In this document: positions 21,397-31,541 of the stretch, piece by piece
Layout: every line of letters starts with the position of its first letter
Numbering within the stretch: position 1 is the stretch's first letter
From: Parietichytrium sp. I65-24A
Taxonomy: Eukaryota; Sar; Bigyra; Thraustochytrida; Thraustochytriidae
DNA: 64,000 nucleotides
Assembly (NCBI GenBank): GCA_012862575.1
Contig: BLSF01000052.1
Coordinates: 1 to 64,000 of the forward strand
Reading direction: 5' to 3'
Notes under the pieces: generated by a model
Database searches by the model: none
What the model saw: the letters and a program-made list of their open reading frames with translations, nothing else
What the model was told of the DNA's origin: nothing
Position numbers and translations under genes: made by a program

Positions 21397-23772
21397 ATGG
21401 GCAAGAAGAAGAGCGGCGATAAGAAGAAGGATGACTTTGCAGTGAGCGATGACATGTCGAAAGTGCCGCTGCAGGCTGTGCTCCTGGCGGATTCTTTTGA
21501 GCAGCGGTTCAGGCCCGTTACTCTGGAGACCCCAAAGGCTTTGCTGCCTCTTGCGAACGTGCCTCTGATCGAATACTCGCTGGAGTTTCTTGCAGAGTCC
21601 GGGGTGAAGGAGATATTTGTCATCTGTGGGTGGCTCGGCGAGAAGGTGCAGGCTTATCTGGAGGAGTCGCGTTGGGCGGACAGCGAGGAGCCAAAGGTGC
21701 ACGTGATTCGCGTTAGGGGCACTTCGAATGCGTGCCACGCCATTCGCGAGCTAGACAGCATGGATAGACTCAGGTCGGACCCTTTCGTGCTTCTGAGCGG
21801 CGACGTAGTGTCCAACATCAAGCTCAAGCCCATCCTGGACGCTCACATCGCGCGCAGGAAGGATAAGAACAATATCATGACCATGGTTTTCAGCACAGTG
21901 GACCAGAGGAGCAACAGGCTTCGCCCGCTCGACGAAGAACTTGCGCTGGTGCTTGACCCTGAGACCAAGCAGGTGCTCAAGTATGAGAACAACTTGTCTC
22001 AGAAGAATGTGGGGTTCCCGAACGCGGAGCTCTTTAGTGAGCATCCCAGCGTGGAGTACTGCTACAACTTGCTCGATTGCAATATTGATATTTGCTCACC
22101 AGAGATGGTGGTGCAGATCGCAGAGAACTACGACTACAGCGACCTTCGCAAAGATTATGTGCGCAACGAAGTACAGAATCGCGAGTACGGATACCGAATT
22201 TTCGCGCACATGCTCACTTCTCCGAGTGACTACGCTTGCAGAGTCCGTTGCCTGCGCACCTACGACGCCATCTCCAAAGATATTGTGCGCCGCTGGCTCT
22301 ACCCGCTTGTGCCTGACGCCAACTGGATGTCTGAGGAGACCAGCTACGCGTTCGAGCGCGGCTTCCGGTATCGCGATGATCGCGTCAAAATTGCTCGGTC
22401 AAGCAGCGTGGGCGAAAACACAATGCTCGGGGCGGGTTGCGAGATCGGCGAAGGGGCAGTAATTGTGGACAGCATCCTTGGGCCTGGCTGCATCGTTGGG
22501 GCTGGCGCAGTCGTTCGGAACTCTTATCTGTGGAACTCTGTGGAGGTGAAAGCCGGTGCAAAGGTCTACAGCTCTATCTTGTGTGACGGTGTCGTGATCG
22601 GCGAGAACGCTTGTGTGAATCGCGGTTGCCTCCTTTCCTATGAGGTGCGAATCGACAGCGAGTTCGAGACGGCCCCATTCGCTCGCATCACGACGAGCAC
22701 CAAGAAAGATGACGACCAGGACGATGGGTCCGACTTTGGCGAGTTCACGGACGATGAAGCAGAGGCGGAAGGTTTGGGTTCCTCTGAGAGCGTGGGCAAT
22801 CGCAGAAAGGCAAGCAGTGGCGCGGAGACTCTTCCGTTGGACGAAGGCGTCGTGGGCAAGGGCGGGGCTGGAGTTCGGTGGTTGAAGCCGTCTGGAAACT
22901 CAACTCGCGATGTTCCAGAGTGGGCGAAGGAGACCTTTTCCAAGCTTGTCGCCGACTTGAACGACCCGAGCCTGAGCTACCAGGATGTGAGTGGAGGGGT
23001 AGGCTGCACAGAGCTGGAGGAAGAGCGTAAGCTTGTTTGGTCAGACCTCGGAGAGTTGCAGGTTGAGGACGATGACGACGACGACATGTTTGGTGATGGC
23101 CAAATGAACACAGAGCAGAGCGAGGACTTGCGTCTTGTACAATTTGTCTCTGAGCTCATCACTTCGCAAGGGCACGGCGATAACATCGAGCACAGCAACG
23201 TTGTTCTTGAGTTAAACGGTCTCAAGTTTGCCCAGAACAGAAGCTTTCAGGATCTCATCTATTCAGCGGTGCCGTGTATGCTTGGTGACGCAGCAGAGGC
23301 TGCCTCGTCACGCGATGAGGCGCTGCGAAATGTGAAGGCGAAGATCGAGATGTGGGTGCCTACGCTGCAAAAACTCAAGGTGGATGCCCCCCAGGAGTCG
23401 GCTTTTATCTCCGCTGTCGAACTTGTACTTCTCTACGGATACAAGCAGGCGTCGCTGGCAGGCTTGGAGGTTCATGCGCGATCATTCGACCCAGCCGAGT
23501 ATGCTATCGTGGAGTCACTTCAATCAGCGCGCGAAGCATTCCCGTTACTGCTGTCTCACATGTTTTTGAAAGGCCTTGTGACTGCTGCTGGTATCAGTCA
23601 GTGGCTGGAAGAGCACAAAGGATGCCGGGTTCCGAACAACGTGTTAGGCAACCCAAATCTCCAGCTCGTTCTGGGCCAACTTTTGGCCGAGGACTCCGAC
23701 GATGATTCTGAAGAGGACTCTGACGAGGATGATGAAGACGACGACGAAGAAGATGATGATGACGATGCATGA
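21397..23772 (+). CDS. EIF2B5: Translation initiation factor eIF2B subunit epsilon
   Basis: This is a single exon of 791 residues, somewhat longer than the usual roughly 700-720. Epsilon is the catalytic subunit of the eIF2 guanine-nucleotide exchange factor in the cytosol. The N-terminal nucleotidyltransferase-like domain begins PLQAVLLADSFEQRFRPVTL and continues ETPKALLPLANVPLIEYSLE, characteristic of eIF2B epsilon. A left-handed beta-helix of hexapeptide repeats follows (about 333-410: GEGAVIVDSILGPGCIVGAG). An acidic linker leads to the C-terminal W2/HEAT domain that binds eIF2, ending in ISQWLEEHKG. The last 25 residues are almost pure Asp/Glu, an acidic tail longer than the family's usual aromatic/acidic box. 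Start ATG 21397 follows a purine-rich leader. Confidence 0.95.
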   Translation: MGKKKSGDKKKDDFAVSDDMSKVPLQAVLLADSFEQRFRPVTLETPKALLPLANVPLIEYSLEFLAESGVKEIFVICGWLGEKVQAYLEESRWADSEEPKVHVIRVRGTSNACHAIRELDSMDRLRSDPFVLLSGDVVSNIKLKPILDAHIARRKDKNNIMTMVFSTVDQRSNRLRPLDEELALVLDPETKQVLKYENNLSQKNVGFPNAELFSEHPSVEYCYNLLDCNIDICSPEMVVQIAENYDYSDLRKDYVRNEVQNREYGYRIFAHMLTSPSDYACRVRCLRTYDAISKDIVRRWLYPLVPDANWMSEETSYAFERGFRYRDDRVKIARSSSVGENTMLGAGCEIGEGAVIVDSILGPGCIVGAGAVVRNSYLWNSVEVKAGAKVYSSILCDGVVIGENACVNRGCLLSYEVRIDSEFETAPFARITTSTKKDDDQDDGSDFGEFTDDEAEAEGLGSSESVGNRRKASSGAETLPLDEGVVGKGGAGVRWLKPSGNSTRDVPEWAKETFSKLVADLNDPSLSYQDVSGGVGCTELEEERKLVWSDLGELQVEDDDDDDMFGDGQMNTEQSEDLRLVQFVSELITSQGHGDNIEHSNVVLELNGLKFAQNRSFQDLIYSAVPCMLGDAAEAASSRDEALRNVKAKIEMWVPTLQKLKVDAPQESAFISAVELVLLYGYKQASLAGLEVHARSFDPAEYAIVESLQSAREAFPLLLSHMFLKGLVTAAGISQWLEEHKGCRVPNNVLGNPNLQLVLGQLLAEDSDDDSEEDSDEDDEDDDEEDDDDDA

Positions 23773-23884
23773 GTAGACTAAATATAAAACACTTTTCACG
23801 AATCAAAAGTATTTGGGCAAATTCTAGCTTTAATTTTGTTTTTTATTTTGTGTACAGGAAGGGTCTTCACTTTGCGAACACATT

Positions 23885-24310
23885 CTATTGCAAAGTGAAG
23901 ACTCTCTTTGCAGTGACCTTGCCATTTGTGAGCGACATCTCCATTGTATTTGAGCTTGTGAGCCTACGCACAATCACGATGTCCGAGCCTCTCGATTTTG
24001 TGTACAAGACGAGCTCTCCATTAGGGCCCCATTCGGCCCTGCCGGGAGTTTTCCCTTCAGAGCTCTCGATGGTTTGCTCTCCGCTGCCGACGCACAGCTC
24101 GTTTTGCGTTGACTGGAAGCCCTTTGTCTGAATTTTAACATTGTCGCCTTGGTGCTCGATAATCATTTGCGCCTTGCCGACCTCGAAATTCATGGACGAG
24201 GCAACCTTTCTCTTTGCCCAGCCAACGCCGAGACTCTTTAAAAACTCATCCATGTTTTCCTGGCTGGTGTTGAGCCATGCCCCGGTGTAGTTGATCTCGA
24301 CGACGGCCAT
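23885..24310 (-). CDS. Fatty-acid-binding-protein-like (intracellular lipid-binding) protein
   Basis: This is a single exon of 141 residues, close to the usual 130-135 of the FABP/CRABP family. The N-terminus, GAWLNTSQENMDEFLKSLGV then GWAKRKVASS, matches the family signature (G-x-W-x3-S-x-E-x-hydrophobic-D/E..., two short helices, then GVGxxxRK). The rest has the alternating strand pattern of the ten-stranded barrel: KAQMIIEHQGDNVKIQTK, ELVLYTKSRGSDIVIVRRLT, ending in KRVFTL. I chose ATG 24310 because family homology begins at once; the open frame extends 61 codons upstream as a Gln/Lys/Ser-rich stretch. It would bind fatty acids or similar lipids in the cytosol. The family is known mainly from animals, so its presence here is unusual if the organism is an alga. 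Confidence 0.85.
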   Translation of the reverse strand: MAVVEINYTGAWLNTSQENMDEFLKSLGVGWAKRKVASSMNFEVGKAQMIIEHQGDNVKIQTKGFQSTQNELCVGSGEQTIESSEGKTPGRAEWGPNGELVLYTKSRGSDIVIVRRLTSSNTMEMSLTNGKVTAKRVFTLQ

Positions 24311-25146
24311 CTTCCTATCCTTTCCTTCGCTTTCTCGTGTGCTGTTTTGAGCTTTGGACGACTGTGATATACTTTCTTGGTTTTGCCTTGGCTGTTTTGG
24401 GTTTTTGGGTTTTGGACCACCTGTCTTGTCAGCCGCGGGAATCAGACCACGACACCGATCTTCTTTGCGTCTGAACAACACGCATGCATTCATCCCGCTC
24501 TATACTTGCAGCAGCGAGTTGCCCAACGCCTATGGACGTTCATTTTCAGTACATCAATGATTCCTATAACTGTGTACAAATGCACACACTACTCCGCTGA
24601 AGTGCTCATACTAGTGTACTCAGTACCGGTACTACGTGTTTCTCGCCGTTTCAGCACATTCAATGCTCTATTCAGCGAATGCAAATTTGAATGAGTGAGT
24701 GTTCACTGATTCTGAAAGAAGAACAAGAAGAAGAAGAGCAAGCAAAGGAAATGTGAACGACTGTTCAGTGGCAGGTGTGGGGTGGGCTTCCGAGTCGTTC
24801 TTGCACAATACATTTTATTCAGAATTCAGAATTCAGGATTCACGATCGATCAGTGCACCAGGTCGGATGGAAGATGTTTTGTGGACAAGTGCGCTGAAGA
24901 GAAGGTGCAAGTCGTTGCGAAATTAGTGTGCATTGCCCAACGATAGCAAGATGAATGGCGAATGAACGAATGGGCTGCGCTGCGCTGACGACAAGGGTGG
25001 CAAGAGAGGATTGGATGGGGCTCGACAAACGCACGGGTGATCGAATTCGTGAAGGGGACGGTACTAGTACTCAGTACCTCTGGACTAGAGAGAATAGTCT
25101 TTATTGACTGTGAATGTGACACATCTTTTTTTCATCCTTCGGATAG
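24311..25146. other. Intergenic region upstream of the FABP-like gene
   Basis: This 836-nt stretch lies between the 5' side of the FABP-like gene and the 3' end of the ankyrin gene, both on the minus strand. It contains two copies of a GTACTCAGTACC-type motif (24616-24632 and 25061-25078). No gene is seen. Confidence 0.5.
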
Positions 25147-27372
25147 TTACGAGGTTTTTTGATTGAGAAACCAATCGCGCCCGCAAAAAGACAAAACGTG
25201 ACCCATCAGGTCGGTAGACAGTCGGCCGTTCGACGAACCGGACAAGAAATACTCCCCTGCACGAACAAACTCATCGTTCCACAAGTCGGCGTTCTCCAAG
25301 GTGAACGGTTCGAATGCGCTTTCGAGGTATGGTCGCGTGAACTCGCCCGCACATGAGAGCAAGAGGCTCTGGTCCTCTGCAGTAAACGGAAGCTCGCGAC
25401 GCTTGAGGAATGCTAAAACCCCACTGACATCATCCAAAGTCGCCATAAAGTGCTCTTGGGCAAATTGTGGCTTCAAATAGTTGTCGAACCATCTCGTTAA
25501 AGCTTGATTTTTCTTGCCCTCTGCGATGGCCCTTAGGCGAAGGGCTGTGGCTTCCGGCAGCTTTGAAGACAAACTCTTCAAGATTTTCACCAGCAAGCGA
25601 AGGTGGCCCCTATGCGCCGCATACTCAAGTGCTGTGGCTCCACTATGCAAGGCAATGAGCGGGTCAGCGCCGAGTTCAAGAAGGTATTCCACGCACTTTT
25701 CGTTGCCGTTCGCACATGCCAGAACAAGTGCGGAGGCGCCGTTCGAGAGAAGGAGATTCGGGTCCGCCTTGTACTTGCCAAGCAGAGGGATCATTTCAGG
25801 CTGGTGATGTCTCACCGCTACAATAATTGGGGAGGATCCGTTGCCTTTGCAGATGTTGGGGTTCGCGCCGCCCTCTAGTAACAGTCTGGCAATCTCGAGG
25901 TGGCCCTCCTGGATGGCAGTCATCAAAGGCGTGGTCCCGTCTACGAGCTGGACGTCAAAATCTGCACCTTGATCGATCAAGAACTGCGTTGTGCCGGAAT
26001 GGCCTCGAAACACTGCCACGGAAATGGCGGACACCAGATTTTCCATGACTACACGCGTGTCCGCGCCGTGACTGCAAAGCGTTTGCATCGTTTGCAGATC
26101 GTCTTTGTAGGCTGCAATCATGAGGCATGTGCTTCCTGAAACAAGACTCTGGTTGGGATCCACTCCCATACACAAGAGTAGATCAATAATAGGGCGACAT
26201 ACGAGTCTCACGGCCTCACACAAAATTGATATGGTGGCGGTGTTTCCAGGGTCTGTCAGCAAGCATGCTGGAAGTTTGATGCTGCGAATGTCCACCCAAG
26301 GGACATGCTTCGCGGCAAACTTGAACAACATGCTAGCGAGCGCACGGGCTTGCTTGAAAGCAAGGCGCATCATGTTGTACAAAAGGTGTGGTATGATCTC
26401 GGCCACGAAGGCATTCACGCAGCTAGATTCGTGGCTGACATGTCCACAGTTAACGGGGACGGTAGTCTGCGCCAAGAGCTTGCGAAGCTGCCTGAGAGAG
26501 CTACGAAACATGAGCTTGTTGCCAGATCGCACGCATACCAGAAGAGTCCAATAAATATATAACGCCGCCTCCTTCTTAGTCTTTGAGCCGGTGACGAGCG
26601 ACTGCAGATGCTGGTGGCCGAGAGGAACCTTACTCATGACGATCTGAGCCCTTTCTTCCGACTCGATGCGCCTCAGCTTCCGCATCGCTCGCCTCTTTAC
26701 AGAGGCATGAATGAGCGAGGACTCGTACGCCTCTCTAGTACCCCCGCAAAAGTCAATGTTTTGCGGTGACAACACTTCCTCCATCTCGAGTGAGACCTCG
26801 GCGCTTCCTTCCGACGTTTTCTCGCAAAAGATCCTCGAGCTGACCTGCAGCGCATTCTGCAGGCACGAACACATGGAGCGCATGTCTTTGGCGTCCACCT
26901 CCACTTCTATCCTGCGAGGCAAGTCCAACCCGCACCTGCATTCGCAGGCACACTTGGTCCCACATTCGCACCGCAGTGGCCCGCCTTTGCTGCCGAGTGG
27001 ACTATCGGCCACATTCGGCTTGTACACGACCCTAGGCGGCATGCACACGACGGTTTTATGTCTCAACTTTGCGTAATCAACTTCGTACACTTTGGGATGC
27101 TTTCTGGCGTGGTCCTTGTCCAAGTTGGCCACGGCCGTGCAGCACACCGGGGGACATCTTTGTGGCATATTGCGTCTCTTCAAGTACGCTGAGACCCTAT
27201 CTTCCGCTTCTTCCAAGCAGCGCACTTCGCCAAAGACGACTTGCGCGGCGTGCGGGTCTTCTCGGCCGACCTTGCCGCCCCCACCGTTCGAAGAGCACGA
27301 CTCCGAGGCCCACTCTGCCGGCAGCTGTCGTTTTCTCCCTGCCATCGAAGCCATCGCCATTGACATCGACAT
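25147..27372 (-). CDS. Ankyrin-repeat protein with N-terminal Cys cluster
   Basis: This is a single exon of 741 residues. The first in-frame ATG is 27372 (MSMSMAMASMAG...). Residues about 134-150 form a dense cysteine cluster (CECGTKCACECRCGLDLP) that could bind metal; I cannot match it to a named finger. The middle (about 180-380) is helical and unrecognised. At least six ankyrin repeats follow (about 384-600), with units such as DGTTPLMTAIQEGHLEIARL, LLLEGGANPN and NGASALVLACANGNEKCVEY. The C-terminal 140 residues are not ankyrin. Ankyrin arrays bind other proteins; partner and process are unknown. A TATA-like run lies at 27723-27742, about 350 bp upstream of the ATG. Confidence 0.88.
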   Translation of the reverse strand: MSMSMAMASMAGRKRQLPAEWASESCSSNGGGGKVGREDPHAAQVVFGEVRCLEEAEDRVSAYLKRRNMPQRCPPVCCTAVANLDKDHARKHPKVYEVDYAKLRHKTVVCMPPRVVYKPNVADSPLGSKGGPLRCECGTKCACECRCGLDLPRRIEVEVDAKDMRSMCSCLQNALQVSSRIFCEKTSEGSAEVSLEMEEVLSPQNIDFCGGTREAYESSLIHASVKRRAMRKLRRIESEERAQIVMSKVPLGHQHLQSLVTGSKTKKEAALYIYWTLLVCVRSGNKLMFRSSLRQLRKLLAQTTVPVNCGHVSHESSCVNAFVAEIIPHLLYNMMRLAFKQARALASMLFKFAAKHVPWVDIRSIKLPACLLTDPGNTATISILCEAVRLVCRPIIDLLLCMGVDPNQSLVSGSTCLMIAAYKDDLQTMQTLCSHGADTRVVMENLVSAISVAVFRGHSGTTQFLIDQGADFDVQLVDGTTPLMTAIQEGHLEIARLLLEGGANPNICKGNGSSPIIVAVRHHQPEMIPLLGKYKADPNLLLSNGASALVLACANGNEKCVEYLLELGADPLIALHSGATALEYAAHRGHLRLLVKILKSLSSKLPEATALRLRAIAEGKKNQALTRWFDNYLKPQFAQEHFMATLDDVSGVLAFLKRRELPFTAEDQSLLLSCAGEFTRPYLESAFEPFTLENADLWNDEFVRAGEYFLSGSSNGRLSTDLMGHVLSFCGRDWFLNQKTS

Positions 27373-28082
27373 CGGCGATAGATGCTCCCGCAATCTCCGC
27401 AGACGTCACCTCCAGCGGACCGAACCAAGCACGATTGCACGATTGCACGATCGCAAACGACAAACTACAAAACTACAGATTACAATCTACAAACCACGCT
27501 GCCAAGAGCTGTCCGCGAACGCACTTTTCGGCTGCGCGTATGCGCTGGTGTACGCGTACTCCTTCTATATCTGCATACACATGCGCATATGTGTATTTCT
27601 GTGTTTGTCTGTCTTTCCCTCTGTGAAGAACCGTCGCTCAAAAGTGCTCAAAACCTCAAAAGTGACAGTGGCTTTCGGCTGGGGAGGTCCGCCGGCCACC
27701 CGACGCGCGCAAATTTTCGCGGCTATATATAATGTTATATAGGCAGTAGAAGCGGGGGAAGGAAGGGGCAGCGGAGGGAAAATTCGCGCGTGTGCAGGGC
27801 GGGTTGCAGACCTGGATGAGAAGACCGGGGATGGAAATCGCTGGTATTATTCGTATCAGTATACTGAATGACTGACTGTGAGTAAGTACTTTGTTACTTT
27901 TGTTTGTCTTTCCGTCTTTTTGTCATATTCATTCCCTCGTAAGTTTATCAGCCAACCGACGATAGATTCATTCAGATGATATCAAAAGTCACTCTTCCAC
28001 ATTCATTTATTCATTTATTCATTCAACTTGCAGAACCTGGAATCACAAAAAAAAATTGCAAACGAAAACGAACGAAAATGAA
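27373..28082. other. Intergenic region upstream of the ankyrin gene
   Basis: It includes a TATA-like tract at 27723-27742 and ATTCATTTATTCATTTATTCATTCA repeats near 28000-28025. No gene is seen. Confidence 0.5.
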
Positions 28083-28479
28083 AAACAAACGAAAAAAAAA
28101 AAAAAGCGAACCTCTTCTACTCCTGCCTTCTCCCGCCCCCTTCCCCTTCCTTCTCCCGGGCGGCCCTTCCTCCTCCCGGTGGTGAGACACTAGCGCTTGG
28201 TGTAGTGGTGGTGTACTATGGTGGAGATAGAGTTTGAGGTAAGGCAGGGGGAGGTGGTGCAGAGAGGAGTTGCGTTCCGCACCGGCAATGGGTGGGAAGC
28301 GGAGAACCCAGAGGGCAGGGCAGCAGTAGTAGTTACTATGGGAAGGATAGATGAAACTTGCGGAGAGGGTTCTCCGGTTCTTTGCGGAATGAGTTTCGCA
28401 GAATCGGTGGAATTCTGGCGGGAGAAAAGTGGAGTGGGAACGGGTCTTTCCGAACACTATGACATGATGGCGGTAGGAC
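28083..28479. repeat. N-joined tandem duplication, copy 1
   Basis: This block repeats at about 28499-28910 with an offset of 427 bp (ATGGTGGAGAT at 28218 and 28645). It begins at an A-rich homopolymer tract and ends exactly at the N at 28480. A short frame within it (28218 onward) is paralleled by 28645-28911 in copy 2. The 88-codon frame is unrecognised and has no other support as a gene. Confidence 0.88.
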
Positions 28480-28480
28480 N
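28480..28480. other. Single ambiguous base (N) at a duplication junction
   Basis: This lone N has the same architecture as the one at 719: copy 1 stops at the N and copy 2 starts just after it with a similar A-rich tract. Confidence 0.9.
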
Positions 28481-28498
28481 CAACGAAAACGAAACGAA

Positions 28499-28910
28499 AA
28501 TAGAAAACAAACGAAAACAAAAAAAAAAAAAAGCGAACCTCTTCTACTCCTGCCTTCTCCCGCCCCCTTCCCCTTCCTTCTCCCGGGCGGCCCTTCCTCC
28601 TCCCGGTGGTGAGACACTAGCGCGTGGTGTAGTGGTGGTGTGCTATGGTGGAGATAAAGTTTGAGGTAAGGCAGGGGGAGGTGGTGCAGAGAGGAGTTGC
28701 GTTCCGCACCGGCAATGGGTGGGAAGCTGAGAACCCAGAGGGCAGGGCAGCATTAGTATGTACTATGGGAGGGATAGATGAAACTGGCGGAGCGGGTTCT
28801 CCGGTTCTTTGCGGAATGAGTTTCGCAGAATCGGTGGAATTCTGGCGGGAGAAAAGTGGAGTGGGAACGGGTCTTTCCGAACACTATGACATGATGGCGG
28901 TAGGACTATG
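28499..28910. repeat. N-joined tandem duplication, copy 2
   Basis: Near-identical to copy 1, with few substitutions and homopolymer-length differences. After 28910 the sequence continues into unique DNA. Confidence 0.88.
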
Positions 28911-30144
28911 ATACTCGCCAGCGTAAACCCTGGCAACGGAAATGTGTTCCTGTGGAGCACCCACTGTGGTTACGTGAAAATGGTACTGATCTGTAAGCAC
29001 GAAATGGACAACTTTGCTTCTTCGACTATAGTATATATTAATGAAGGCTTACCACGAGACTGAGCGAGCAGTTCCGGCTAGGACTAATACTACCTCTTAA
29101 CGGGATCAATATTTATGCTAGTAGGGACTATCCTCAGGTTCGGTGTGTCAAGAACATTCGAGGTTGCTGAAGCAATTTCCCACACCTTACCATACACCTA
29201 CCGCATACATTAGCATGTTCTTGGTGAGCAATGCCCTTGTGAGGGAGAAGCCCCTCCATTGGCTCGCACTTTCCTTTCGAGTGCTACTGGGTTATTAACT
29301 ATTGTGGTAGCAAGCTGGTGTGTGCCGTGCGGTGTGTGGAAAAGAACAAAAGGAACCGCGAGGCACTGAGGTCGGCGCTATGACGCTATTAAGTGTCCCT
29401 TTGGATGCTTATGATTTTCGGTAGTTAAAATTGCCGGAGTCCTAGACTGATCGATGCACTCTGGGTGATGGACATGTGCAATTTGCAAACATCATTGTTC
29501 GATGAACACCACAAACTATAAAACAGAATTCAGAATTCAGAATGAAAAACAAGAAAGAAAAGAGTCAAAGGAAGGAAAGCGATCAACCAAAGCATACGAG
29601 TCAATTTTGTTGTTGTTGTTGTTGTTGTTTCATTTTACAGAAATCTCCCGAGTTGTGCTGACTGCGCCACAAAGACCATCTCGCAAATTAGTCGGGAGTC
29701 CCGCCAACCTTTCGAACCACTTGCTCTCCACGATCTGCGCAGGAAAGAGATCCAAATCAAGAACCAACACCTTACAAATGCACCTCAACTCATTACACTT
29801 CACTCACTGTCAAATTTTAAAATCGCAAAGAGAAGCTAGCTCGTCCGGCAATCAGCTCCTACTGCCTATATACTTGAAACAGTAGTCACTCGGGTTGGGC
29901 CAAGAGAAGCAAGATGTCGTTCAAGAGAGGGTCGTGAAAGAGAAGCTGCCCTAGCTGCGCACTTGTTTCGACCGCTTTGCGAATAGCCATAGCAAATAGC
30001 AAAAGCAAACCGTGAGTTAAATAATAAATTAAGGTCGAGATCTGAGGATCTCTGAGGTCTGCGTATTCTGCGTGTTTGCTGTTCAAATCAATGAAATCAA
30101 GACTGACGGCAATGTCCGGTGCTGCTTTGCTTCCCCTTCACTCC

Positions 30145-30179
<35 letters not shown>

Positions 30180-31541
30180 GCCACTCTCGCCCCTTTGACA
30201 AACTTTGGTTTGTGCAAATAGTGCCAGTCTTACTACGTAACACTGGCAAACCGTAGCCTTACCGGTAAGTTCTCTCGTCCAGAGTCCGAGTCGATTGTTA
30301 GGGTGTTCTGTACTGGCTGCACTAGTCCATGTCTCGCGATCTAGTGCGGAGAGAGGGGAGCAAAAGTTGTCGAGAATGGTGGCCCATTTTTCTTCTTTGC
30401 TTCTTTCTATTGAAATTCTTTTTGTTGTGTTCTGTTCTGACAGCGATTTTAATTAATGATTGTGGTATATCTGGAGGCGCTTTGTGACTGGCAAATTTGT
30501 CCATAATTCCTTCGCTTGGATGGATAGTTATAAAAGTTAACAAATGCTGGCGATTTGGATAGCGCAGGGAATGCAGAGCGCAAATAAGTTGATTGACCGC
30601 GTCTCATATCAGCTCTTCAGCTCATCAGCTCGTCTCGTCTGTGGTTATGGATGTGAAGAAAGACTGGTCGCGAAACGTCTTTCACCCTGCGTTGATGATG
30701 TTGATGTTGATGTTGATGCATATGTTGACGATGAAAGAGAAGCAGGCCGTGTGAGAAGGTGTTTGAAGTGATCAGCGAGATTTGAGTTCACCCATGTTCA
30801 CTGTCATCAAGGAAGATCGGCGGATACAAAGAGCGCGGAGAATGCGGGGAACGCGGAGAATGTGCAACGATCAAACGCGCGCGAGCGGACGACGTTGCAG
30901 TCATCTCCGAAGCACAAGCGCCGCTGCTTCTCTTCGTCTGCTTCTCGTTCGCCTTCTGTGACGCTGACGCTGACTGCCCAGCATCCCACCCCATTGCTAA
31001 CTGAGTGCGAGCCAAACGAAGATGACGCTGATTAGGTTACGAGCACCTGTTGGTTGATTTTGATTGACAGTGATTTCAAGATTGACCGATCGTGGTCGAG
31101 AAGTAGGGGCTTGTCTGTTGATCGCCGATGATCGCTCAAGATCTTGGCATTGGATAATTTGATTTGCAGCCACCAACTTGAACGCGGCCTTGGACTCGCA
31201 ATTCGCAAGTGACAGCAAACTGAGTCCCTGAATGAGATGCCCAAAGTGTGAAGGATCCAAGCCTCCCTTTTGCCTTTGATTGTGCTCACCGTCACCTTAC
31301 GCTTAGGCTAAAGGCTAGTATCTAATAACGGTTGTAACCCTGTGCCAGGTCAAAAGTATCATCATCTTTTCAATCTTCTTCTTTATTTTTCATTACATTT
31401 TCATTTTCAACTCGCGCATCGTGATCGAGTCTGACGGGCTGCTCACTTTCGAAATGTAAAATTGTACAATTGCAAATTTGCAAACTTGCAAACTTGCACG
31501 CCGCGGCTAGCGTTGCTAAACTTCGAGGCAGAGCATCCAAT
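28911..31541. other. Intergenic region, 2.6 kb
   Basis: No gene is supported. It contains a TTG repeat (29606-29630), a CT-rich tract (30140-30185) and a GATGTT repeat (30694-30722). Frames here are short and compositionally biased. Confidence 0.5.
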
